Source: Methanocella_A sp963769045 (GTDB taxonomy: Archaea > Halobacteriota > Methanocellia > Methanocellales > Methanocellaceae). Taken from it: a stretch of 64,000 nucleotides of DNA. Below are positions 35,607-44,989 of this stretch, in pieces. Both the position numbers and the translations under genes were made by a program. Within the stretch, counting starts at the first letter, position 1. Each line of letters starts with the position of its first letter. The notes under the pieces are model-generated. The model was given only the letters and a program-made list of their open reading frames with translations, was not told where the DNA came from and did not search any database. The DNA lies in contig CAVYKK010000028.1 of assembly GCA_963769045.1 (NCBI GenBank), positions 186,001 to 250,000 of the forward strand. Reading direction: 5' to 3'.

Positions 35607-36434
35607 TCACTGCCGGCCCTTGAGCACCTCATTCATGCTCCCGCTCCGGAACCCGGCCAGGTCGAGCGTCACGTAGGTGAAGCCAATCTTCTTCAGCCGG
35701 TCAACTATGTCCTCCCGGTATTTGAGGACGTCGGACAGTTCGCTCTCCGGCACCTCGACCCTGGCGAGGTCGCCGTGGTAGCGGACGCGCAGCTGGGTGA
35801 ACCCGTAGCAGTGGAGTGACATTTCCGCCTCGTTTGCCATGATCAGCCGGTCTTTCGTGATTTCGGTGCCGTAGGGAATCCTCGTGGCCAGGCAGGCACG
35901 GGATGGCCGGTCCCAGGTGGGCAGGCCCAGTTCTCTCGAGAGCTGCCTGATCTCTGATTTATATAGCTCCGCCTCTCTGAGCGGGCTGCGGATACCCAGC
36001 TCCTGCATTGCGCGCTCTCCCGGCCGGTAGTCCGCCGCGTCGTCCATGTTGGAGCCGTCCACGATATAGCCGAGCTCCAGCGCTTCCTTCAGCCGCGTCA
36101 TCGCGTCGAACCGCCCCCGCTTGCAGATGTAACACCGCTCAGGCGTGTTGGCGACGAACTCCCGGTTTCTCATCTCGCCGGATTTGATGGCGACATGGCG
36201 CACGCCAAGGTCCTTCGCTATCATAGCTGCGCTGTCCGCGTCCTCCTGCGGCGTGATCTCGGAGATGGCGGTGGCTGCTGCCACTTTGTCGGCGCCGAGC
36301 GTGTCCACGGCGCACTTCAGCAGTAGCGTCGAGTCGACGCCGCCGGAGAACGCGACGAGGACGCTGCCCAGCTGCTCAAGAGCCAGCCGTAGCCTGAACA
36401 GCTTATCCTCGAGGCCGGGTTCGGTCAGTGTCAT
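35607..36434 (-). CDS. larE: LarE, ATP-dependent sulfur transferase for nickel-pincer cofactor
   Basis: A 275-residue PP-loop enzyme: AFSGGVDS at residues 28-35, SNMDDAADYRPG and PSRACLATRIPYGTEIT. LarE adenylates and thiolates the pyridinium biscarboxylate precursor. Cys181 in RACLA matches the sulfur-donating cysteine position of LarE. The extra CYIC pair (Cys101, Cys104) fits LarE forms proposed to carry an iron-sulfur cluster that supplies sulfide. The ATG at 36434 is chosen; the frame is open upstream but not conserved-looking. It forms an operon with larC. No larB or larA is in the window. Confidence 0.92.
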   Translation of the reverse strand: MTLTEPGLEDKLFRLRLALEQLGSVLVAFSGGVDSTLLLKCAVDTLGADKVAAATAISEITPQEDADSAAMIAKDLGVRHVAIKSGEMRNREFVANTPERCYICKRGRFDAMTRLKEALELGYIVDGSNMDDAADYRPGERAMQELGIRSPLREAELYKSEIRQLSRELGLPTWDRPSRACLATRIPYGTEITKDRLIMANEAEMSLHCYGFTQLRVRYHGDLARVEVPESELSDVLKYREDIVDRLKKIGFTYVTLDLAGFRSGSMNEVLKGRQ

Positions 36435-36712
36435 TAAATATCCCAGATCAACTATGGCGCATCCGTAAATATAGTTTGCATTGAGGTAATGCGACCGGAA
36501 TAGCGCAGTGAAAATAATCGCCCCGATCGGCTGGTGATAAAGATGCATAGAAATGAGCAAAAGAGACGAGCGACCCTGGATCGTGGTTGCGCTATTATGT
36601 AATAAAGGCATATAGCGGGATACTTTTAGTACGGACATTGAGAAAGATTTTGAAGTAGCGTGGGAATGAGTCCGGTTAACCAAGGAACGCGAGTCTTCAG
36701 GTATACCTAATT

Positions 36713-39373
36713 ATGACAACCAAGAGAAAGAAACAGGCTTTTACTCCTCCGTCGTCAGTGAGCTACGCGACGTTATCGCACACGGACGAGGAGATTCTGG
36801 GGCTGTTCGAGCCTTCGGTCCGCCAGTGGTGGACAGGCCACTTCGGGCATATGAAGAAGGTCAACAACGGCTATTTCACCCCTCCGCAACGACTGGCTAT
36901 CCCGCTCATTCACGAGGGCAAGAACGTGCTCATCTGCAGCCCGACCGGCTCCGGCAAGACGCTGTCGGCGTTCACCTCGATCATCAACGAGCTGTTCCTG
37001 ATCGCCGACTCGGAGCACGGGCTGGAAAACAGTGTCTACTGCATCTACATCTCGCCGCTGAAGTCGCTGGCGAACGACATCCACAAGAACCTCGGGGAGC
37101 CGTTAAGCGAGATTAGCAAGCTGTACGGCGACGAGAAGCTGATCCGGCACGCTATTCGCCATGGCGATACGGCCACCGACGAACGGGCGGCCATGCTGCG
37201 GAAGACACCGCACATCCTCAACACCACGCCGGAGACGCTGGCCATCCTGCTGAACTCCCCGAAATTCGTGGAGAAGCTGGCCACGGTCCGCTGGGTGATC
37301 GTGGACGAAATCCACTCGATGGCGGATACGAAGCGCGGCGTGTTCCTGTCGCTGGGGCTGGAGCGCCTCGCGGAAGTCACCACGCAGCCGTTCGTGCGCA
37401 TCGGGTGCAGCGCCACCGTGGAGCCACTGGACCGGATCGCCGAGTTCCTGGCCGGGTGCGAAAACGGCGCCTGCCGGGAAGTATCGATCGTCGACACGCG
37501 GTTCGTACGCGAGTTCGACCTGAAGCTGCTCTGTCCGGTGCCCAACCTGATCGAGGCCCCGGCGCAGGAGGTCAACAAGGCACTGTACAGCATGATACAC
37601 GGCCTCATCCAGAAGAGCAAGAACACGCTCGTCTTCACGAATACCCGGAGCGGCGCCGAGCGCATCCTTTACCATATGCGGCGGGACTACCCGGAGTTTT
37701 ATACCGAAGAGAACTCGGGGTGCCACCACGGCTCGCTCTCCAAAGGCGGCCGGCTCGACATCGAAGATAAGCTGAAGACCGGAACGGTCAAGCTGGTCAC
37801 ATCGTCCACCTCGCTGGAACTGGGCATCGACATGCCGTACCTGGACCTGGTCATCCAGGTGGGATCGCCGAAGTCCGTATCCTCGCTGCTGCAGCGTGTC
37901 GGCAGGGCCGGCCACAGCCTGGGACAGGTCGTCAAAGGCCGGGTCATCGCGCTGGACAGGGACGAGCTGATCGAGTGCGCAGTCATGCTGAAGAAGGCGC
38001 AGGAAGGCTTCATCGACAGCATCTCCATACCGGAGAACTGCCTGGACGTCTTAACGCAGCATGTGTTCGGCATGGCTATCAAAGAGCCGATGGAGCTTGA
38101 GCGGGTCAAGCAGATAGTGAGACGGTCCTACTGTTACCGCAATCTCACCGACGACAGCTTCATGAGCATGCTCAACTACCTCGCCGGCAACCTGCCGGGC
38201 ATGGAGGACCGGAGTATCTACGGGAAGATATGGTACGACCCGGAGACACAGAAGATCGGCAAACGCGGCAAGCTGGCAAGGATGATCTACTACACGAACA
38301 TCGGCACTATCCCCGACGAGTTCGCCTGCGACGTAATGACGCGCAGCGACCAGAAGTGGGTGGGCAAGCTGGACGAGCAGTACCTGGAGAAACTGCAGAA
38401 AGGCGACGTGTTCGTGCTCGGCGGCAAGTTCTACGAGTTCATGTACCGCCGGGGCAGCAAGGTCTACGTGGACCCGTCCAGCAGCCGCCCGACGGTCCCG
38501 TCCTGGTACTCGGAGAGGCTGCCGCTGTCCTTTGACCTCGGGCTGCACATCCTCGACTTCCGGGGCATGATGGCGAAGCGTGCGGGGGATAAGAGCACCT
38601 TGAAATGGCTGCTGGAGACCTATCCGGTCGACAAGAACACCGCGGCCAGCATCTACCAGATCTTCGACGAGCAGGCCCGATACCTCGGCCCGGAGTCGAT
38701 CTCCACGCGAAAGCGGTTCGTCATCGAGGAGCATGCCGATAAGCTGCACTTCCGACGCTACTACTATTTCCAGTCGAACTACGGCCGGCCGACCAACGAC
38801 GGCCTCAGCCGTATCCTGGCATACATCATCTCCCGGGAGCGCACCAGCAACGTGACACTGTCGGTGAGCGACAGCGGGTTCTTCGTCTCGGTGCCGCTGT
38901 CCAAGAAGCTGGACGTGGCAGGATATCTCCAGTCGCTGGACGAGACCCGGGCCCGGGAGCTGCTGCGCCTGTCGCTGGAAGAATCCCAGCTGCTCAAGCG
39001 CATGTTCCGCATCAACGCCACCCGGTCGCTCATGATCCTGCGCAACTACAAGGGCCACCAGAAGAGCGCCAAGCGCCAGCAGGTATCGGCGGACATGATG
39101 CTGTCCTACGCGCACCGGCTGGAGGACTTCGCGGTGCTGGAGGAGGCCTATCGCGAGATCATCGAAGACAAGCTGGAGATCGCCCACATCCAGCAGATCG
39201 TGCGGGAGATCAAGGACGGCTCCATGGAAGTGGAGGTCATCCAGGTGGAGACGCCCAGCCCGATGTCGTTCGGGATCGCGTCGCTATCTGCGTCGGATGT
39301 CGTGCTGGCAGAGGACAAGACGTCGCTGCTCAAGGAGTTCCATAAGCGGGTGATGGAGAAGATTGCAGCATGA
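36713..39373 (+). CDS. Lhr-type ATP-dependent helicase (archaeal aLhr2-like)
   Basis: An 886-residue superfamily 2 helicase: Q-motif-like FTPPQRLAIPL, Walker A CSPTGSGKTLSAFT, DEIH box (VDEIHSMAD), SATVEPLDRIAEFL (motif III region), and VGRAGHSLGQV (motif VI). It is followed by the winged-helix and long C-terminal core of Lhr proteins (about 450-880). Lhr helicases unwind DNA or DNA-RNA hybrids 3'-5' and have been linked to recombination and repair. A metallophosphoesterase gene follows, as in bacterial Lhr clusters. The start at 36713 has little ribosome site but is well placed for the fold. Confidence 0.92.
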   Translation: MTTKRKKQAFTPPSSVSYATLSHTDEEILGLFEPSVRQWWTGHFGHMKKVNNGYFTPPQRLAIPLIHEGKNVLICSPTGSGKTLSAFTSIINELFLIADSEHGLENSVYCIYISPLKSLANDIHKNLGEPLSEISKLYGDEKLIRHAIRHGDTATDERAAMLRKTPHILNTTPETLAILLNSPKFVEKLATVRWVIVDEIHSMADTKRGVFLSLGLERLAEVTTQPFVRIGCSATVEPLDRIAEFLAGCENGACREVSIVDTRFVREFDLKLLCPVPNLIEAPAQEVNKALYSMIHGLIQKSKNTLVFTNTRSGAERILYHMRRDYPEFYTEENSGCHHGSLSKGGRLDIEDKLKTGTVKLVTSSTSLELGIDMPYLDLVIQVGSPKSVSSLLQRVGRAGHSLGQVVKGRVIALDRDELIECAVMLKKAQEGFIDSISIPENCLDVLTQHVFGMAIKEPMELERVKQIVRRSYCYRNLTDDSFMSMLNYLAGNLPGMEDRSIYGKIWYDPETQKIGKRGKLARMIYYTNIGTIPDEFACDVMTRSDQKWVGKLDEQYLEKLQKGDVFVLGGKFYEFMYRRGSKVYVDPSSSRPTVPSWYSERLPLSFDLGLHILDFRGMMAKRAGDKSTLKWLLETYPVDKNTAASIYQIFDEQARYLGPESISTRKRFVIEEHADKLHFRRYYYFQSNYGRPTNDGLSRILAYIISRERTSNVTLSVSDSGFFVSVPLSKKLDVAGYLQSLDETRARELLRLSLEESQLLKRMFRINATRSLMILRNYKGHQKSAKRQQVSADMMLSYAHRLEDFAVLEEAYREIIEDKLEIAHIQQIVREIKDGSMEVEVIQVETPSPMSFGIASLSASDVVLAEDKTSLLKEFHKRVMEKIAA

Positions 39374-39707
39374 TTCGTGAGATGGTCGATGTAACCGCCC
39401 TTCGTTGCCTGCCGAACAACCTTGCACACACGCGCGCGCGATCGAACGGGCGATGTCACGAGTTATTCCACCGATGGCTACATGCGACAGTCACCTGCAC
39501 CCGCGACGCGACTGTTTTACCCGGACAGGAAATATTACAGGGCAGGCTTCCTCTTTTATTTTTTACGGATCAAGAGGGGGCTCCCGCCCCCTCTAGTCGC
39601 TCCGCGCTAACGCGCTCCGCTGGACTCCTCCGGCTACACCGTTCTGCTTCGCTCCGCGGCAAGATCAATAAGCCTGCCCTGTACAATCCCGAAGGAGTTA
39701 TACCTGC
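39374..39707. repeat. Intergenic element bounded by 14-bp inverted repeats
   Basis: TACAGGGCAGGCTT at 39536-39549 matches the reverse complement at 39670-39683. Between them lie a GAGGGGGC/GCCCCCTC hairpin and CGCTCCGC/GCGCTCCGC phrases. The region left of it holds a CACACGCGCGCGCG tract (39425-39440). No gene was seen in this 334-bp gap between the helicase and the phosphoesterase. Confidence 0.6.
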
Positions 39708-40433
39708 ATGAAGGTCGAATACTTCAACGGCGCTGCCTACTTCCCGGAAGCCGGGGCCTGTGCCGTCGCCGACGTGCACATCGGCATCGAGGCGGCGATA
39801 CAGGCGGAGGGCTTTGCCATGCCGCTGGACGAGGACCGTGAGCTGCTGGACCGGTTCAAGTCAATTGTCCAGCGGTTCAGCCCTAAAGTAATGGTGCTCG
39901 ACGGCGACGTGCTCCACGAGTTCGGCCACCTGCGGAGGAACGCCAAGAAGTCTTTCGACCATATCATGCTCGCGCTGCTCTCCTCGGTGGACGAAGTAAT
40001 AGTGATAACAGGCTCGCACGATAAGATGATGGACACGGCGCTGCTGGACATCGACGGCATCAAGTGCGAGCCCTTCCATTTTGCGAACGGCATCCTGTTC
40101 GCCCACGGGGACGTCATCCCTTCTCGGGCGAAGGATACGGACGTGGAGCTGATCGTCATTGGCCACGACCACCCGTCGCTGGACGTCGAGATGAAGAAAG
40201 AGCCGTGCTTCCTGTACGGTAAAAAAGTATGGCGCGGCAAAGACATTCTGGTGCTGCCCGCGTTCAATCCGCTGTGCGCCGGGACTTCTATTAACCGGCT
40301 GGACTCATGGGATTTCCTGTCGCCGTTCATCCGCGAGGGCGACATCGGGGCTTACCGGCCGATCATCGTCGTCGGGGGCGAGGTGCTGGAGTTCCCGCCG
40401 CTGCGGGAGTTCCGGGATGTGCTCGAGTTTTAG
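39708..40433 (+). CDS. Metallophosphoesterase (Lhr/ligase-associated type)
   Basis: A 241-residue calcineurin-like phosphoesterase: metal motifs VADVHIG (D-x-H), LDGDVLHEFG (GD), TGSHDKMMD in place of the common GNHD, LFAHGD and GHDHPSLD. The Ser for Asn change in GSHD removes a residue usually important for phosphate orientation, so activity may be altered. Related proteins are encoded next to Lhr helicases and DNA ligase in bacteria and are thought to act in repair; archaeal ones follow the same layout. It is the next gene after the helicase, 334 bp away. Confidence 0.85.
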   Translation: MKVEYFNGAAYFPEAGACAVADVHIGIEAAIQAEGFAMPLDEDRELLDRFKSIVQRFSPKVMVLDGDVLHEFGHLRRNAKKSFDHIMLALLSSVDEVIVITGSHDKMMDTALLDIDGIKCEPFHFANGILFAHGDVIPSRAKDTDVELIVIGHDHPSLDVEMKKEPCFLYGKKVWRGKDILVLPAFNPLCAGTSINRLDSWDFLSPFIREGDIGAYRPIIVVGGEVLEFPPLREFRDVLEF

Positions 40434-40487
40434 CCGGGGCCAGGCAGGATAATAATTATATATTGTAATACATAATATTACAATGAT

Positions 40488-41669
40488 ATGCGGCATGATC
40501 GCCTGCTGCCCCGGAAGAAGCTGGCCTGTGCGCTCATTGTAACAGGCGTGATACTTCTGGCTACAATAAATGCCTGCTGTATATGCAGTAGTCTCGTCGG
40601 CATCGGGGATGACGACGATGGCAACTTGCTGATCAAGCTTGACGGCGACGGCCACCTGTTGTGGTCTAAATTCTACAAGCATTCTTACCCGGACGTGCTG
40701 GCGGGCACAGTCGACGGAGGAGCGCTCATCATAGGCTATCCCCCGGGGAGCTGGATTTCGAAGCTGGACAGCAATGGCGAGCTGCAATGGGATAAAGTAG
40801 ATTATAAGGCTCTGATGTATCCGATTATTACCCTGGAACAGGTTTCGAATGGCAGCTTTATTATAGACCTGAACGCACAGTCGCTGGTTATGATCGGTAA
40901 CGACGGTAGTCCGATATGGAGGAACAACGCTACGCCTGCCCGGATGTTGCACATTTCATCGCTGGCTGCGTCAGACGATAGCATCGTTGCGGCCACGGAT
41001 AGTGCGGTTGGCTGGCTGGACAGCGACGGTAACATTACCGGTATGGTCGATCTATCGCACAGATCTGATATGCGCCCGTTATTACACGTGATCGACGGCG
41101 GAGACTGTATTGTCGCTTACAGTGCGGCCCTCGACAATTCCGAAGCAATGTACGTCGCACGGCTGAATCGCACGGGATATATTTGGGAGATGACCGTTGA
41201 GAATAGCGTGCCGGTGTCTCTCTGCGAGCTGCCCGGAGGGCGTCTTTGTGCCGTTTACGGGAAAGCGGCCGATATAAAAGGCAATCCCAGGTGGTATGAC
41301 GGGGCGAATAGCAATAAATTACCCTTGACGGTAAGGAGTTTGAGCTACGACGGCGCGCCTGGGCCAGAGCAAATAATTGGCGTTAAATTGCCTTACCTTG
41401 TCACGGGCGACGGCGATTTCGTGTACGCGGCGTTCACATCGGGCGCAAATGAGGAGTTAGTTAGGGACCCGGGTGTGCATGAGAGTCTCCCGGATGTCCG
41501 CGTGGTCAGGCTCGACATGGCCGGCGACGAGCGATGGAACGCCACGGTAGAGTTGGGCGACGCCTGGTATGCCGATCTCCCCGGGAAAATTACCAGAAAC
41601 GTCGAGTCGATTACGCAGACCGGCGATGGCGGATACATCGTGCAGGTTGACGTACGCGGAATACCCTAG
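40488..41669 (+). CDS. Exported beta-propeller protein (PQQ/WD-like repeats)
   Basis: A 393-residue protein with an N-terminal hydrophobic signal or anchor (about 10-35, ending in ACCICSS, which could be a lipobox). About six repeats follow the form D-G-x-G-x-L-x-W-x-K, for example LIKLDGDGHLLWSKF, ISKLDSNGELQWDK, VGWLDSDGNITGM and VVRLDMAGDERWN. Such blades form a propeller, here probably outside the cell, with no catalytic residues seen. The function is likely binding or structural. It has a very A/T-rich promoter (about 40450-40484). Confidence 0.75.
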   Translation: MRHDRLLPRKKLACALIVTGVILLATINACCICSSLVGIGDDDDGNLLIKLDGDGHLLWSKFYKHSYPDVLAGTVDGGALIIGYPPGSWISKLDSNGELQWDKVDYKALMYPIITLEQVSNGSFIIDLNAQSLVMIGNDGSPIWRNNATPARMLHISSLAASDDSIVAATDSAVGWLDSDGNITGMVDLSHRSDMRPLLHVIDGGDCIVAYSAALDNSEAMYVARLNRTGYIWEMTVENSVPVSLCELPGGRLCAVYGKAADIKGNPRWYDGANSNKLPLTVRSLSYDGAPGPEQIIGVKLPYLVTGDGDFVYAAFTSGANEELVRDPGVHESLPDVRVVRLDMAGDERWNATVELGDAWYADLPGKITRNVESITQTGDGGYIVQVDVRGIP

Positions 41670-41699
41670 CCCGCCGTCCGTTTCCCCGCTGATATGCCC

Positions 41700-42488
41700 T
41701 CAACGCGTGCACGCCATGTCTTCTATTGCCACCTGCGGGTGATGGTATCTCGCAATTTTTTCTGTTTTACCGTCGAGCTGGACAGCCTGTTGCGGGCACC
41801 AGTGGAAGCACGCCAGGCAAAGAGTGCAACGGCCGCCCCATGTAACCGTTTTGTCTTCAACAGAAATGTTACCGGCAGGGCAGATCTTTTTACAGATACC
41901 GCATCCCGAGCACTGATCGGTGGCCCTGAACCCTTTCTGTACCCTGAAGCCCCTGGTGACGACCAGCTTCATCACCGGCATCACGAACCTGCCGGCCGTA
42001 GCGCCTTTTCCCGATATCCCGACAGTCTCTTTTCGCCGGATGACTTCGATGATCTCGGCCAGCCTGCGCTCCGACGCTTCCAGTATCCCGGCCCTCTGTT
42101 CGGGCGGCGTGATCAGGTTCATCCCGGTATACGCGTTGTCCGGCATAGCCAGCGCGAAGCCGGCCGAAAGCCTGGCCCCGTTCTTTCTCAGCAGCCTGTC
42201 CAGATTTGTCAGCGTATTTCCCGGCATGCCGGCCCCGCAGGTCGCTATGGCATAGACGTAAGGCGAGCCGGTTAACTTCATTTTCCGGGCGAACCGTTCT
42301 GCCGTGACCGGCATGTCCCCGAAATGGACAGGAAAGACAAGCCCGATGCAGTCTGCCTCTATCTTATCGGACACGTCGCTATGGCAGGCTATGTTAACTA
42401 GTTTAACATCCGGGATCTGACGTGCTATGCTTCTCGCGATATGCAGTGAGTTGCCGGTGCCGGAAAAATAATAGATAACTGAGGTCAT
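41700..42488 (-). CDS. EFR1-family ferredoxin-flavodoxin fusion
   Basis: A 262-residue protein. The N-terminal flavodoxin-like domain has the FMN loop YYFSGTGNSLHIA (about 5-17) and FPVHFGDMP. The C-terminal region holds two [4Fe-4S] motifs, CSGCGICKKICPAG and CTLCLACFHWCPQ. EFR1 proteins transfer electrons between ferredoxin and flavin partners; the physiological partner is unknown. It starts 2 bp after the end of the M28 peptidase gene, so the two are an operon. Confidence 0.92.
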   Translation of the reverse strand: MTSVIYYFSGTGNSLHIARSIARQIPDVKLVNIACHSDVSDKIEADCIGLVFPVHFGDMPVTAERFARKMKLTGSPYVYAIATCGAGMPGNTLTNLDRLLRKNGARLSAGFALAMPDNAYTGMNLITPPEQRAGILEASERRLAEIIEVIRRKETVGISGKGATAGRFVMPVMKLVVTRGFRVQKGFRATDQCSGCGICKKICPAGNISVEDKTVTWGGRCTLCLACFHWCPQQAVQLDGKTEKIARYHHPQVAIEDMACTR

Positions 42489-42490
42489 GC

Positions 42491-43705
42491 TTATACTCCT
42501 GCAATCAGGCGTTTCAGCGCGGCGGCTGTCTCGACGAGCTTCCCACAGTCAACCAGATCGGGCGTGTCCCGGGGCGTATGTATGATCCGGGAGGTCAGTT
42601 CCACTGCATGCTCTGACGTTAGCGCGATGGCGGGCCTTCCGCGCTGGACGAAGGCCAAATGATCTCCTGCGTACCACTGTTCACCCTCCGCGATACCGGC
42701 AGAGCCGCCGAACGCCTCGCGCGCGTTTCGCTCGATCGCCTCCGGGCACCCGTAAAAGGAGATAACGGTCTTCCCTTTCACATACCCCATGCCGTCGATG
42801 TTTATGGCGACGGCCACATTATCGAGTTCCGTTCCATAGCGGTCCAGATAATCGACCTCGCCGGCCGCGCTGTAGTGCTCTTCCCCGTTGATGGCCACGA
42901 TCTCGACGCCTGTCTTTCCCTGGTAATCTTTGAGCATTTCCGCCAGCAGCAACAACGTAGCGACGCCGGAGGCGTTATCGAGCGCGCCGGGCGTGGCGGG
43001 CTTGGTATCGATGTGTGCGCAGACTACGACCTTTTTCTTTGCGCCAGGATTCTTACGGACGACCACATTGCAGGCCGCGGAAGGGATGCGCCTGGCATCG
43101 ATGGATAACCTGAGCTGGCGGCCGGCGCTCGATGCGATCTCCTCTCCGATCGCATCGGTACAGTATGCCGACGGTATGTCGAAATCGCCGTCTTCGAACA
43201 GAGGGCCCGGGTACAGGGCGCCCATCGATGCCGGGTTTCTACCTGTGGCGGTCACGATGGCTGCCGGCTGTTTCTTGTCAAGCAGCGCAATAATTTTCCG
43301 GTGGTGCTCAGGGTTGTAGAACGGGTGGTTCCTGGGCATCAGGTGCTCGGCACACAGCTCACCTTTCATTAACAGGATCTTGCCTTTACACCGGCATTTC
43401 TGTAGCTCTGCCACAGTAGATACGACGACCAGCCCGTCCGTCAGGTCGCAGCCGGTCGTGAACGGGCTGGCGAAGACTTCGTATGAGCGGCCGTCGCACG
43501 TCAGCAAGGCTCCGCTGCCCTCAAAGTCCAGACACGGGAATGGCGTCGTGTCGACTTTGTATCCCCAGGACTTTACTGCCTTTGCGAAGAAGTCCGTAGC
43601 CGTGAGATTCCCGGACGACCCCAGGCAACGGCCTGGCTTAATGCTACATAAGGTTTCCAGATATGACCTGGCATTTGCCGTTTCCGTACGATTGGATACG
43701 CTCAT
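42491..43705 (-). CDS. M28-family zinc aminopeptidase
   Basis: A 404-residue metallopeptidase. Metal ligands are visible: VVCAHIDTKP (His, Asp), ALDNASGVA (bridging Asp), INGEEHYSA (Glu-Glu), INIDGMG (Asp) and IIHTPRDTPD (last His). The N-terminal half contains a protease-associated-type insertion (about 55-170). No signal peptide, so probably a cytoplasmic exopeptidase. It is followed at 2 bp by the EFR1 gene. A regulatory link between peptide breakdown and that electron carrier is not obvious. Confidence 0.9.
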   Translation of the reverse strand: MSVSNRTETANARSYLETLCSIKPGRCLGSSGNLTATDFFAKAVKSWGYKVDTTPFPCLDFEGSGALLTCDGRSYEVFASPFTTGCDLTDGLVVVSTVAELQKCRCKGKILLMKGELCAEHLMPRNHPFYNPEHHRKIIALLDKKQPAAIVTATGRNPASMGALYPGPLFEDGDFDIPSAYCTDAIGEEIASSAGRQLRLSIDARRIPSAACNVVVRKNPGAKKKVVVCAHIDTKPATPGALDNASGVATLLLLAEMLKDYQGKTGVEIVAINGEEHYSAAGEVDYLDRYGTELDNVAVAINIDGMGYVKGKTVISFYGCPEAIERNAREAFGGSAGIAEGEQWYAGDHLAFVQRGRPAIALTSEHAVELTSRIIHTPRDTPDLVDCGKLVETAAALKRLIAGV

Positions 43706-43884
43706 GGTTTCACCTTTAAATTATACTAATCTAATATTGCATGCATCCAATATGGTATTAGTAAGATATTTATAGCTGTCGCTCTACGGCCACAAGTAAA
43801 GTAATTAAGAACGGTCGGCAGTATCGGGCGGGCGCTGGCTTAAAAAGTAAATACGAAATCTATTGCGCCTTTACGCCCCGGGTG

Positions 43885-44064
43885 TTATTCGTCGCAAAGC
43901 TTGCCAGCGATACTCCAGTTCTCCTTTTTGATGTCGTGGAAGATCACGTGGACAAGGTCCGCCGGCGTGCCTTCTTTGACGAAGGCGTCGGTGATCGCTT
44001 TCGCAATGCGCTTCTTCTGCTCCCGGGTCCTGCCTTCCCACAGGTCGATTTCGATTACTGGCAT
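43885..44064 (-). CDS. 4-oxalocrotonate tautomerase-like protein
   Basis: A 59-residue protein, MPVIEIDLWEGRTREQKKR at the start, whose Pro directly after Met is the catalytic base of the tautomerase superfamily. The segment VHVIFHDIKKENWSIAGK is the usual active-site edge with aromatic Trp. Such small subunits form hexamers and tautomerise or otherwise rearrange keto-enol substrates. The natural substrate in methanogens is not known. It has short flanks on both sides, ending before the TPR gene. Confidence 0.9.
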   Translation of the reverse strand: MPVIEIDLWEGRTREQKKRIAKAITDAFVKEGTPADLVHVIFHDIKKENWSIAGKLCDE

Positions 44065-44100
44065 AGATGAAGATCATGCCATAAAGCATAATAAGGTTAC

Positions 44101-44772
44101 TTACAGGTACCCCAGCGTTTTCTTCGCGAATGGATAAAAGGCTTCCAGCATCCGCCTCGAGTGCTCGTTTTTATGCCGGTTGACCATGTCGGTGATGCGG
44201 TCAATGTCACGTTTCATGTACTCGATGGCAACGTAGGTCATCTGGTAGGAGATGCCCCGCCCCCGCCGCCGCGCCCAGTAGGACGCTTTCTTCAGGCCAT
44301 AGGCCTCGAAAATGTAGCCGAGATAGAGGTACACGTTATAATCCGTCTGGTCCCCGGCCATGATCGCGGTGCAGAACCAGTATATCGCCCTCTCCACGTC
44401 GCCGGACCAGAAGTAGCACTCCGCGAGCCTGCGGCAGAGCGGGCTTTTGACCAGGGACTTCGCGATGCCGTCTTTGAGGACTTCGATCGCCTGCTGGTAG
44501 TTCTTCCTGTCCATGTTGTAAGTGGCGATCCAGTAGTAGGACAGGTAAAAGTCGGGCTCCCGGTGCCGGGCCTCCTCGAACCGGAAGATCTGGTTATACT
44601 TCACGTTGGCGTTCTCGTCCGTGACGTAGTCCTGAATGGCCTTCGCCAGCGCCTGGTCATGGGCGGGTATCCTGCTGTCGGGCAAATCCTTGATCGAGGC
44701 GTCATAGACCTCGCTCAGGCCGATGGCCGGCGCCTCCGGCTTTTCGCCCCGGAATATTTCGAGCAGCCCCAT
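44101..44772 (-). CDS. TPR-like helical repeat protein
   Basis: A 223-residue all-helical protein. Three or more tetratricopeptide-like repeats are visible: FYLSYYWIATYNMDRKNYQQA, RLAECYFWSGDVERAIYWF and YLYLGYIFEAYGLKKASYWA. The N-terminus (about 1-45) is less ordered. TPR proteins scaffold other proteins; the partner is unknown. The ATG at 44772 follows GAGGTG at a good distance. Confidence 0.8.
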   Translation of the reverse strand: MGLLEIFRGEKPEAPAIGLSEVYDASIKDLPDSRIPAHDQALAKAIQDYVTDENANVKYNQIFRFEEARHREPDFYLSYYWIATYNMDRKNYQQAIEVLKDGIAKSLVKSPLCRRLAECYFWSGDVERAIYWFCTAIMAGDQTDYNVYLYLGYIFEAYGLKKASYWARRRGRGISYQMTYVAIEYMKRDIDRITDMVNRHKNEHSRRMLEAFYPFAKKTLGYL

Positions 44773-44867
44773 GACACACCTCGATCAACAGTATGATCTG
44801 CGCGTATATATTCGTTACCGGCCCGGGAGGAAATGAGCGAAGGTATCTGCCATTTCATCCGGTATCA

Positions 44868-44945
44868 CAGCCGGCAGGGCGGGCGCTCGCGCGCGCGGCG
44901 CGGCGCGGGCAGAGTCGACAGATGCCCCCGCAACTTCCCCCGGTC
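44868..44945. other. Intergenic stretch with alternating CG tract
   Basis: TCACAGCCGG, GGGCGCTCGCGCGCGCGG and GTCGACAG occur in this order, matching the stretch at 24244-24316. It lies between divergent genes. No coding sense. Confidence 0.5.
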
Positions 44946-44989
44946 AGCTTTAAGCGGACGTGGCCCGTACTCACCGTAGGGGATGCGAA

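Noticed and set aside
38051..39187. 378-codon open frame opposite the Lhr helicase
   Set aside because: Fully antisense to conserved helicase sequence; no recognisable motif.
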